Position numbers and translations under genes: made by a program. Positions 27,061 through 64,000 of a stretch of DNA of 64,000 bases are shown one piece after another (within the stretch, counting starts at the first letter, position 1; every line of letters starts with the position of its first letter). The notes below the pieces were generated by a model. It made no database searches. It was not told the origin of the DNA and was given only the letters and a program-made list of their open reading frames with translations. The stretch spans positions 186,001 to 250,000 of the forward strand of contig VXAZ01004547.1 of NCBI GenBank assembly GCA_013399875.1, written 5' to 3'. The DNA comes from Gymnorhina tibicen (taxonomy: Eukaryota > Chordata > Aves > Passeriformes > Artamidae).

Positions 27061-29502
27061 AATGCTTGATTATTATTTTTGGCATAAGTAGTAGGACAGA
27101 GGTGCACTGAACAAGTAACTCTTCTTAAAATGAGTGTCCTAAAAGACAGTATCATGGGAAAACTGAAATGTGAGAGTCAAAAGGCTTAAACAACTGATGC
27201 TTCAAAACCACAGTTTGTTCATACTGTGGCATGGGGTGGATCAGCCAGGTCTGGCAAAAAAACCAAATTAAATTATCCTGGACTGTCAATGCACTACAGC
27301 AAAAGTTCAATCAAATGCACAGTAACAAATAATCACAACATGTATCACCCTTCCTGCTGACAGAGATAGGTAAGTTTGTTCTGCACCATCTTACAATATT
27401 GTGAAAAATTTAGAAGAGTTCACATTGCTTTTCCTAATTTTGGTTCACTAAGACAAGTTGAAAATAAATCCCAGCACATAGCCAAAAGGATTTATTTTGC
27501 TAGGGAGTATCAAAAATGTACAAACCCACCACATTGCATTCTCCTGCAAATACTGGTATCAGACCTGCTCAGAAACATAACAACAACTTCCATTGTTCAA
27601 ATTCAATCAAATTCTGTCAGTGTGAGATTTTAAAAGAATAATTAAGCCAATTATCATGGAAAGAATCTTAGTTATTCTGGATAAAAACAGAACTGCATAT
27701 GTGAAATTTTAAATTATTGACTTTTTCAAAAATTTAGGGAAGGAGGGAAGTCTCACCCTCTGAAAAATGGTAAAAATAAACCCTATTAGACCCTTGAAAC
27801 GTCGTGCTCTCAATTTAATGTTCAATCTTCTGGCTCCCCCACAGTCCCTTTGATCTGTGGTTTTGCAGCTTCACTACTCCAGAGCCACACATGGCAGATG
27901 TCACATGTCAACCTCATCTGGGATTTGTTGACTACTGGCCAGGCAACATGGCTACTGGGCTGGTAGAATGCCAGCAAAGCCAGGAGCACAGTCCCACTGC
28001 ATGTGCCGCTATTGCAGCCACAGCCCTTCCCTGCAGCACCCCCAGCACTCACTTGGAGCACACCTACTCCACAGGCAGGCGTGCATCCCTCCTGCAATGC
28101 CACAGGCACAGCAAGGAGCTGGTGCTGCTGTTCTCACCCCCACTTGCAGGCGCACATCCATAATACACACAGACATCAAAATGAAGAATGAGTGCTGTGT
28201 TTTTAAAGTCTGGTCATTTGCGAGAGATGTCTCAGATATTTTAAACGCTGATCTCACAACAAACAATGGCAAAGAAATGAGCATCACTTCCAGTCTGGAT
28301 GAATACTAATTTCCCATTTCTTCAGGTTGCCTGTTCTTTTCACAAGGTGGAGCTGGCCATCTCAGGCTTACAGTCAATACAGGAGAAAAAAGAATGCTTC
28401 CCTTTTTACAACAGAAGCAATTTGAAGCTCCCCGTCTGCCTTCCCTTGGCCTTGACATACACTGAGGTAGTCAAGACTGTTAAGCCTTTCTATGGGTTTG
28501 CCATGAGCCTTGTGGCTCTCTTTGCTTTAGCATGCATGGATTTTACAAAAGGGACACTCTGCTAAAGAGCAGAATAAAATACAAACAAAGTACTGATCAT
28601 GTGCTGTATTTTAGTTACTCATAATAAGATGAAATCAGTTCTTATTACCAGTAAGTAAAGTACAGAAGTCCCATTTCTGTGTGTGAAATGCTATGACAAA
28701 GACCTTGCCCATGCTTTGGATTACAAACCATTAGTATTGTAACCCCTTCCTTTAAAATGTTGCTGAGAAGGTTACAGGACTTGAATTAACCCTTGTTCTA
28801 TGGAACTAAGAAAAATTCCTTATACCTGTCTCTGATCATCTTTAAGGAGACACTTAGATAACCAGTGTATAAAATGCAATCACAAAGCTGGAACTAAAAC
28901 TGCAATAGCAATTTAATAGAAATTCAGAGATATATGAATTAAAAAACAGATTAGTTATTTTTTGTCACTGCTCTATAATTTTATAATAACCATGGACCTG
29001 CCAAACTGACTACTTCAGCAGTAGTAAACACAATGGATTATTTAATATTAGCTGAATTATGTAACATATTCTAAATTTCCATCATTTTCCATAATTTCTC
29101 AAAAAATTCTCACTTCTGGCAACCTCCTAGGAGATTTCTCCCCAGCTGATTTTTAACCATTTACCTTAGCAGTACAGCCCTGACCTCTAGTGGGTTCAGT
29201 GAAACAATATTGCAGGCAGGATAACATGCTAACTTGCTTTCATAAACAGTATCATTTAAACCAGGAAAATGCAGATTTTCCAGCAAGGCCATGCAATCAG
29301 CCAAGGAATAGCTGTCTTATTAAACAGATGAAAATTAATTGCAGGCTAACCGCAGTACTGTGTTTGCCTTATGCCAACATCCATCTGATTGATGAGGTGT
29401 TTTGATTCTCAGCAGATGACTGCTCATTCCCATTGGGAGCTCTGTATTAGGTAAACCCCATTATTAGTCTCTTAGTTATCTGCATAGTTTGCTTGACTTA
29501 TC

Positions 29503-29522
29503 TTTTTTTTTTTTTTTTTTTT
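29503..29522. repeat. Poly-T tract
   Basis: An uninterrupted run of about 20 T. It could be the reverse poly-A of a retroposed sequence, but no source sequence is recognisable beside it. Confidence 0.9.
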
Positions 29523-30182
29523 GCTAACTTACCTTCAGATCAAGAAATACCTATTACTGTATTCAGAAAAACAAGTAAGACAGGTTAAGGATAAGTACAT
29601 TCCAATTTTTCTATCATCTAAGCATTAGATTAAGACATGATTGCTGCAAAGGCTTATGAACCTCTATTACATTCAGTAAAAATTTAACACCTGCATAATA
29701 CACTCAAGTTAGTCAAAGACTGAGGATCTTAGGTTTCCTGTTATTTTTGTCCCACAGTGAAAATTAAACTCAGAGCTCTGAAAATATTACTGCAATGATT
29801 TTCCAATTAAGTATGGGAGGCTTCCACATAAAGACTGCAGAAAATATGCAAGAGACAACATTAAATTCAGCTGCCTTCATCTAGAAGATCAAAGAAAGAC
29901 ACAGAATGATGGCGATGTGGTCTGCCTCTTTCAGATTCCTGACACGGGGTAAATGATGCATGGACAGCCTTAACAGGATAGCCACAGATATTCTGCCATG
30001 CTCCTTCCTACATGTCCTACAGTCTCCAGCACAGAAGTCCTCACGAAAACACTCATACAGTTGATTCTCTTAGTCACATTATGTACCTACATTCATGTAT
30101 ATAACGTTGTTCTGATTTGCTGCGAACTAAGCAAATGGGAATCAGACCAAACTAGACAGACAGAACATTGGAATTATTATGG

Positions 30183-30246
30183 ATAATAATAATAATAATA
30201 ATTATTATTATTATTATTATTACTATTATTATTATTATTATTATTT
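30183..30246. repeat. (AAT)n/(ATT)n palindromic microsatellite
   Basis: About six AAT units run straight into about fourteen ATT units with one ACT interruption. The two halves are reverse complements around 30,202, so the array is an AT-only inverted repeat with arms of about 20 bp. Confidence 0.95.
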
Positions 30247-31289
30247 TAAATTAAATAAAGAAACCTCTTCCAAAGAGTGACAAATGTGCTGCACTTTCAC
30301 ATCATCTGTAAAAGTTAAAAATGCAAATATGCAGATATGTTTTCCAGATTCTGAGTTCTGCAAGAGAAGGCCAACAAATCTGTTACTTATGAAGTCTGGA
30401 ATACTCAGTCAGAGCAGCCCATCCAAAAATTAATTATGTAGAAATAGCACATTTCTTTGCTTATTCATTACAGAAGCAACTCAATAAAGATGCACTTTTT
30501 AATCTTTCAAGGAGAAGAAAACATCCTATTTCTATCCTTACTACAGATTAATTAATTCAATATCTACATTAATTTTGTTCCTAATCAAAGCACATATGCT
30601 ATATTTTGCAAAATAAGAATAATGTGACAAAAATTTCTAGGGATCCTGAGGCTACCCTTAATTTTGTTACACTGAGATTCTTGCATTCAGACATCATTGT
30701 CTTAATTAGAGGGCCTCGTTTCATTGTCCCACTATGGTTTGCCATGGCAACCTCACTGTTTAGTTGACTGCTTTGATTGGTCATGTTGGATTAACTGGTA
30801 CTGGACAAAATTCTCTTCCCTGAAATATTCTAAATATAATGGCTTCATTGTAAGCCTTCCTGTATATGCTAGCAAGCTAGGTAAGTTTGGCACCATAGAC
30901 CCATACTTAAATTTTTTGGCTGTATCTGTATTGCCCTAAGTTCTCCTTAAAGTGCCTTCAGTGCCAAACTCCTCCAACCACAGTTTCCCTGGCTCTTGGA
31001 AAGAATATGACACCTATCCCAAATCCAAATGCAAACAACAGACTGACCTAGCATCATGAGACATTAATTATTACAGGCATGCTTTGGCATTCTCATAATG
31101 GTTTCTGTGTAAGCCCACAGCAAGAAAAGAACCAGCCGGAGCAGCCTCCCTACATAAAGTACAACCTGGACTGCATAACCTCCTCAGGCCCAAGACGACA
31201 CTGCCTTGCCTGCCTCCAGATCATCAGAGAGCCGATCTACTCTGACCACTGTCCATCTCCTCAGTTCTTACTGCCTTCTGTTGCCTTTC

Positions 31290-31925
31290 CCTGGGCTTAG
31301 AATTAAAAGCCAAACACGGTTAGAGGGGAAAAAAGGGTTTTACCTCTGTATTTATTCAAGGGTCCTTTGGTGCATCACATCCAGGTAGAAAGCACCCTCG
31401 AGTGCACCCCAAGAATGCACACCCGAAAGTGCCCACCTGCCCTCAAGTGTGTGTGTGTCCCCCCCAATGATTCACGTATACAATTACAGACCTTGCAAAT
31501 TAGCATATCCATCCAAGATTCCCCAGTGAGAGGCTCAAGAGAAGTCCCCGTCTTGAGGAACCTTCCCCCTGGAGGGGCCTATCTTAGTTTACAGAATGTG
31601 TTCTGGAGAGGACCTTGGTGTCTGGGGCTTTCTGACCCCGCTGCGAGGCTTCCAAGATGTTTGGTCTCTTGGCTTAACGGAACTTTGGGTGTAAGCTCGT
31701 TATCAGACCTAGGGAATTACAAGTATGCAGGCTAAAAGCACTAAGGATACATGCAAAGCTGTATGAGAGGGTATATGAGAAGGGTATATGAGAGGGGTAT
31801 ATGAAAAAGCAAAAGATCTCCATGGCATCACTTCTCCCTGCCTTTCCCAAGAAAACAGAAAAACCGCATCCAAAAATCAGTCCTAGGAACCTCAGCCTCC
31901 GACTTACTCTCTGTGGCTCACAACA
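31290..31925 (-). mobile_element. ERV LTR-type sequence, minus orientation
   Basis: GC-richer DNA between AT-rich flanks carries TTTATT at 31,351, which reads AATAAA on the minus strand, and mixed C-rich phrases typical of an avian LTR U3. The right side ends CTCACAACA. I could not find a matching target duplication, so the ends are estimates. The call is weaker than for the LTRs at 17,819, 47,076 and 51,343. Confidence 0.5.
31761..31806. repeat. 15-bp tandem repeat, about three copies
   Basis: GGGTATATGAGA units follow one another with small differences inside the presumed LTR. Confidence 0.85.
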
Positions 31926-31929
31926 TTTC

Positions 31930-34220
31930 AGATTTATAATCTGTTAAATCTCCTTGCTTTATTTGCTATCCTGAAAATGATTGTTAGCTCCTAAATTCAT
32001 TCCCTGACATCCACATTTCTGTGTACAGAAATCCAAGCAAGTCTTTACCCACCTCACCTCCTACTGAACAGTTTTTGTTGTGTCCATTAGGAGCCATCAA
32101 GTTCAAACAAGTGGGGAACAATGGAAGAAGGGATGGGAATTAAACATTCTGGGCCAGGTTGCCCATCCTGTTCCTCCTTCATGTGTCCTACATGCTGGTA
32201 GGAGTGAGATGGTCTTTTATGTATTTTACTGGGAAGTAAAGTGTTAGGGGTGCAAATAAGTTCAGGGAAGAGAAAAATGGACATGTTGAAGAAGTCATGG
32301 AATAGAGACTGTCTCCACATGTTCCATATATCTGTAATGTGAATTCCCTGATCATCCTCCTAAGGTTTCAAAATGTCCTGCAATGTCTATAGGATAGTCC
32401 AGCTTTAGGACCTTTACTGCAACTTCCATCAGAAGAAAAAATTCAAAATAATACATGATTGGTACAGAGTAGCTTCAAGTGTTATATTTGTCTCATAGAA
32501 ATCATAGATAATCTGCAATCATAAATCAATTTCTTTAGTAATCAGTCCAGACAACCAGAAAAGGTGCCTAAGTCACTAAGTGTAAGACAGAAAATTCTGA
32601 AAATCAAGGCTGTTTTAAAGTGTCTCTACTAAACATCTCAAAACTGAGGCATGAACAACTCTTGCAGAAAGGCCCAGTTTGAGATGGAGACAGATAATTC
32701 AAGGAGTCTCTATGTGTTAATGCTCCCATAGTCAGAGGAACTCTTTAATGAAGCCAAGAAATCCCGAGGGAGTGACTTGGTTGACCAGCAGGAGGCTAAG
32801 ACAGGGGTAATGTCTCCAGCTCAAGAACACAGATCTCCCTCAAGTTCTGTGCTACATTTGCCAGCCCTCTAGAATTCTATTTAAACAGTCAAATAAGAAA
32901 TAGCTGCCTACAAAAGAAAGGATGGTTATACTTGACAAGGTGTATCTGACCTTAAAAGTAAATGGAAGCTGTGGGGCTTCTGCATGTCTGCAAATCATTT
33001 TAGACCTAAATACAGACGTACATAACCAGGGTAGGAAGTGATATCACAGGGATTTATAACTGCCCACACAGAAAGTCAATGACATAACTGAGTCAGAATT
33101 CAGGAGTTCACGGCTGTTTGCCCTACGTATCACCCACATGCTCACAGTCTGTCTCACTTGAATAAAGCACTTTCTACTCACAGCATGCTGTCATTTCATT
33201 TTTAATGTTTGTACTCAAATTAGAGGGACCATACTTGAATCACTCTCAGCCTCAGCATATAAATCTGACTCAGATTCAGGAAAATGAAAAACAGCTTTGC
33301 GGTTTTGTACTGACACAAGTTTATCTGTATGGCTACAGAACTCTGGTACTCCAAGGCACACAACACAGAACTTTAAAAGAATTTAGGTTAAAGGATGGCC
33401 CAACTGCATCCTCAAAGGAGCTTCAAAGCTGGATTAAATGCAGCTTCTAAAGTGTTGGACCATGCACCTATTTACTGCCTAGATGAGTCAAGGAAGAACT
33501 GCCACCTTCTTCTGGACCAGGATGGGATTCTGGTCATCTTTTCTCTGGTGTTCCAAAACAACATGGGCTCCTAAAAAATCAATAAAGTAGCCTTCCAGTT
33601 GCTGAAATTAGGTGTCCGACTTATTTATGCCCAGAGCTGAAGAACACTCACTTCATAGAATAAATCATCAGATGTTTTATTCTATGCACTGAGAACCTCC
33701 GAGAGATTTCAGGCACCACCAGTAATTGATTCCCAACGTTTTGGTTATGCTGTGAGACACAGAAAGGCTACTAAGAATCCAGTGGGGAAACCAAAACAGT
33801 GTCAGCACCAAGTCAGAGTACCTGGGTAGTCCTACAAGAAGCATTTCACTCTATCCAGAGCTACCTGAAGCTCCCAGTGTCTGAATCTTCTTGAGTTTTC
33901 AAGTCCCCTTGCTAGGACATGTCCGCACCACAAGGTTAACAAAGGCATTCAAGGGTGGTGTTAGGTGCAGTTTTTCCTACAGGACTGGCTGCTGGATCAC
34001 AGGGTAGCACGTTTGCTCATTGCTGTGAACAAATAAATTATGACTCAGCCAGAAGTGCTAGAAACAACTGGGAAAAACATGCTACAACTCATAAACGTGC
34101 TGTGCCCACGGACATATGTACAATGGACGGCATAGATGTGCCTGGCAGAGCTTGGAAATACGTAAGAGTATGGATGCCCACGGACTCCATAGGGCCATGG
34201 CAGGTGTCACAGCGCCAGCC
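31930..34220. other. Intergenic, upstream of the SUPT20H promoter
   Basis: No gene or clear repeat is recognised. Distal regulatory elements of SUPT20H could lie here but cannot be seen from sequence alone. Confidence 0.5.
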
Positions 34221-34224
34221 CGAC

Positions 34225-34325
34225 AGAGGTCAAGAAGTCTTTGGACAATGCTCTCGCGCACATGGTGTGATTCCTGGGGGCGGTCCTGTGCAGGGCCAGG
34301 AGATGGACATACCAAAACCCTTCAA
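34225..34325 (+). mobile_element. CR1 LINE 3' end, short relic beside the promoter
   Basis: TTTGGACAATGCTCTCGCGC, then ATGGTGTGATTCCTGGGGGC and CTGTGCAGGGCCAGGAGATGG, match the 3' end of avian CR1 elements. The tail is lost. It ends about 150 bp upstream of the SUPT20H CpG island. Confidence 0.75.
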
Positions 34326-34570
34326 ATATCCTTACAGCAGCCCTGACACACAGAGAAACCTATCCTGACCTTCACACGGGCATTAAACCTTTGGCTTGCA
34401 GCGCTGTCGAGGCTCTTTACCACCACTAAACCCTCCGAACTCCTCGGCCCCTATCCGTGTCCCTCAGGCACCCACCCTCCCGTCTCCATAGCGGCGCCGC
34501 GGCCGCTCCCCGGCCTCTCCCTCCCCTCCCGGTCTCCAGGGCGACCTGCCCGCCCCTTCCGGGCGCGGCT

Positions 34571-34614
34571 CGGAAGCGGCGGGGCGGAAGCGGCCGGGGC
34601 GGAAGCGGCCGGGG
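34571..34614 (+). repeat. Three tandem copies of a GC-rich promoter unit
   Basis: CGGAAGCGGCGGGG is followed by two copies of CGGAAGCGGCCGGGG. Each unit has an ETS-core GGAA, and each junction forms GGGGCGG, a GC box. The array ends eight bases before the N gap. Confidence 0.9.
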
Positions 34615-34621
34615 CGCCGCG

Positions 34622-34625
34622 NNNN
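34622..34625. other. Assembly gap (4 N)
   Basis: Four unresolved bases sit directly after the third copy of the GC-rich promoter repeat. The true gap length may differ from four, because such runs are often placeholders in very GC-rich short-read assemblies. Confidence 0.95.
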
Positions 34626-34767
34626 GGCCCGGCCTGCGCCCTTGGCTCGGCCCGGCCCTTCCCGGCCGGCCGCTGCAGTCGGTGGCTGCGCCGATCGCTC
34701 TCCGCCCCGGCGGCTCCGCGGAGGCGGTGGCAGCAAATTTTTTTCATTTCCTGATTGACAGCTTGTT
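34626..34767 (+). other. SUPT20H: SUPT20H exon 1 (non-coding, 5' limit unknown)
   Basis: A strong donor, GTGAGT, at 34,768 ends the transcribed part of the CpG island. The next acceptor, TTTTGTTTTCAG, is at 35,223, so exon 1 is 5' UTR only. The left limit is arbitrary: it is placed after the N gap because no start-site signal can be seen. The intron that follows (34,768-35,223) holds nothing recognisable. Confidence 0.5.
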
Positions 34768-35223
34768 GTGAGTCAGTATTAAACCAAACAATGCTAGAAG
34801 ACACCGCTAGTGGAGGTGTTGGCTATGGAATAACTCCTTCTCATAAGCAAAACAAAAGAGCTGATGGGGCGTGCTTAGCACTCTGCTTGTCATTAAATGT
34901 TTTAGCCTGCTGTGCATCTGAGGATGTGACATTTGGGGTAGTCTAGGTAGACTGCTGCAGTAGAGAAAGGTATATGTACACTTATATGCTTTTTACTTTG
35001 TTATTGAATAAAACCAATGTACGATGATTGTGAAAAGTAGTAGTCACTGGAGCGAGAACCTCTGCACTAGCAGCGAATGGAACTCTTGTTCCTACTTTTG
35101 GAGGAAAGGAAACTATGCAAATGAGATTTAAGTACAATTAACTGCTAAAAATGTTGTATTTAAATAAAATGCTGATGTAGTTTGTCAGTGGTTTTTTTTT
35201 CTCCTTGAATTTTTTGTTTTCAG

Positions 35224-35318
35224 TACCCCAAGTCTGACCATCAAATATGATTCTTTGCCCGCTGCACGAAACTCCTTAAGTACTTCTTTTGCCATTTGGC
35301 CACATGGCTTCAACTACA

Positions 35319-35321
<3 letters not shown>
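35224..35321 (+). CDS. SUPT20H: SUPT20H exon 2: 5' UTR plus start codon
   Basis: Acceptor TTTTCAG and donor GTAAGT bound a 98-bp exon. Its last three bases, 35,319-35,321, are the ATG that matches the start of the known protein; position -3 is A. A second ATG at 35,304 is in the same frame, five codons upstream, with C at -3 and G at +4. A 10-codon uORF runs from 35,247 to a TAA at 35,277-35,279, also in the same frame. The ATG at 35,319 is preferred because the human protein starts MQQALE. The intron that follows (35,322-37,287) holds only a possible ancient repeat near 36,200. Confidence 0.88.
35247..35279 (+). promoter_or_regulatory. Short uORF in the SUPT20H 5' UTR
   Basis: ATG at 35,247 is followed by nine sense codons and TAA, all within exon 2 and 24 nt before the upstream in-frame ATG at 35,304. 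Its product, MILCPLHETP, resembles nothing known. It could lower initiation at the main start, but its use is not shown by the sequence. Confidence 0.45.
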
Positions 35322-63406
<28,085 letters not shown>

Positions 63407-64000
63407 GTAATCCAGCAACTTCACTCTGACTGTGTTTTAAAAAAAAAAATTAAAAATACAATTCTTGGCTCCAAAATCAAACATATTGCCCTTTTGGCTC
63501 TCATTTTAACTAATGCAGTTATGGTCTCGCAAATTGAAGGGAAAAAACCCAACAAAACCAACATCTATTTGGCAAACTGTCATGCAAGACCTGAAATCTG
63601 TGGTTCTCTCAGCTTGGAGCACTGAATTTATTTTTATTCGTTTACGCCCTCCACCTTCCTGATTTGCAAACATTCAAGGGGTGCTTGTGGCACATATATA
63701 AATACTATGCCAGGTGCCAGTAGATTTCAAAATGGCATGGATGTAAGCACCTGGAAATGCAAATGTAGCACTGCTACGGTCAGTACATGGGAGCAGGAGC
63801 TCTGCAAAGCATTCCTTTAGCATTCAGATGCTTCATGAAAATATTTTAGTATTTTTTTAGCACACAGTCTCCTTTTTGTAATACATTCAGAAAATTCAAA
63901 CGATGCATACACTGAGAAGGTATCACGTTAAAAATGTACTGTGTAACCCAAACACTCAGTGAAGTTGCTGAGTTACTGCAATGAAGAGGAAGGGCAAAGA

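Larger units (their letters stand above)
27065..31285. other. Intergenic, no gene recognised
   Basis: Contains the poly-T tract and the AAT/ATT palindrome listed separately, and a somewhat GC-richer patch at about 27,830-28,170 with overlapping frames on both strands that match no family I know. Confidence 0.5.
34480..34745 (+). promoter_or_regulatory. SUPT20H: CpG-island promoter of SUPT20H
   Basis: This roughly 260-bp stretch is extremely GC- and CpG-rich, in sharp contrast to AT-rich DNA on both sides. It lies just upstream of the first splice donor of SUPT20H. It holds several GC boxes (GGGGCGG), an ETS-type CTTCCGG at about 34,556 and three tandem copies of a CGGAAGCGG-containing unit at 34,571-34,614. 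There is no clear TATA box, as expected for a housekeeping CpG promoter. Four Ns at 34,622-34,625 interrupt it. The transcription start is not determinable from the sequence. Confidence 0.85.

Noticed and set aside
34451..34804. Arg/Pro/Gly-rich frames on both strands across the CpG island
   Set aside because: They run through the N gap, exist on both strands, and reflect GC-rich composition only.

Overview
The window is vertebrate nuclear DNA, almost certainly from a bird. The evidence is a single widely spaced, GT-AG spliced gene, several CR1 LINE 3' ends in which the end of the CR1 reverse transcriptase frame can be read, several LTRs of the kind common in avian genomes, no Alu, L1 or other mammal-type SINEs, and a GC-rich promoter interrupted by a 4-N assembly gap. 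I cannot assign the order or species from sequence alone.

Positions 1 to about 34,400 are intergenic. I find no intact protein-coding gene there. The block holds CR1 fragments (about 2,140-2,420 ancient, 2,964-3,300, 5,937-6,190, 14,885-15,655 and 34,225-34,325), a (GGAAT)15 array fused to a CR1 tail, a solo LTR with a 6-bp target duplication (17,819-18,425), two further LTR-like segments (about 21,190-22,290 and 31,290-31,925), a diverged direct repeat of unknown origin (12,370-12,580 and 13,511-13,730), a decayed PIF/Harbinger transposase fragment (about 26,770-27,060) and a few microsatellites. In human, from memory, the 5' side of this gene faces a long gene-poor interval before POSTN, which fits.

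From about 34,480 to the end lies one gene on the + strand: SUPT20H (FAM48A, p38IP), the Spt20 subunit of the SAGA co-activator complex. A CpG-island promoter and a non-coding first exon are followed by 23 further exons that I could place to the base. They join in one open frame of 814 codons (2,442 nt), from an ATG that is the last codon of exon 2 to a glutamine-rich exon ending at 63,406. The last exon or exons, the stop codon and the 3' UTR lie beyond the window. The encoded protein has the conserved Spt20 domain in its N-terminal third, then a basic linker, a Ser/Thr/Pro-rich region and a Gln-rich C-terminal half.

The introns carry a CR1 3' end (intron 12), two antisense LTRs (introns 14 and 16) and an ancient CR1 relic (intron 20). 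All four are antisense to the gene. The most useful biological signals are an internal alternative 3' splice site in exon 19 that would remove exactly 81 residues in frame, two NAGNAG tandem acceptors (exons 17 and 22), an upstream in-frame ATG preceded by a short uORF, and a triple ETS/GC-box repeat abutting the N gap in the promoter. I see no evidence for an unknown multi-gene system. This is a conserved host gene beside a transposon-rich intergenic region.
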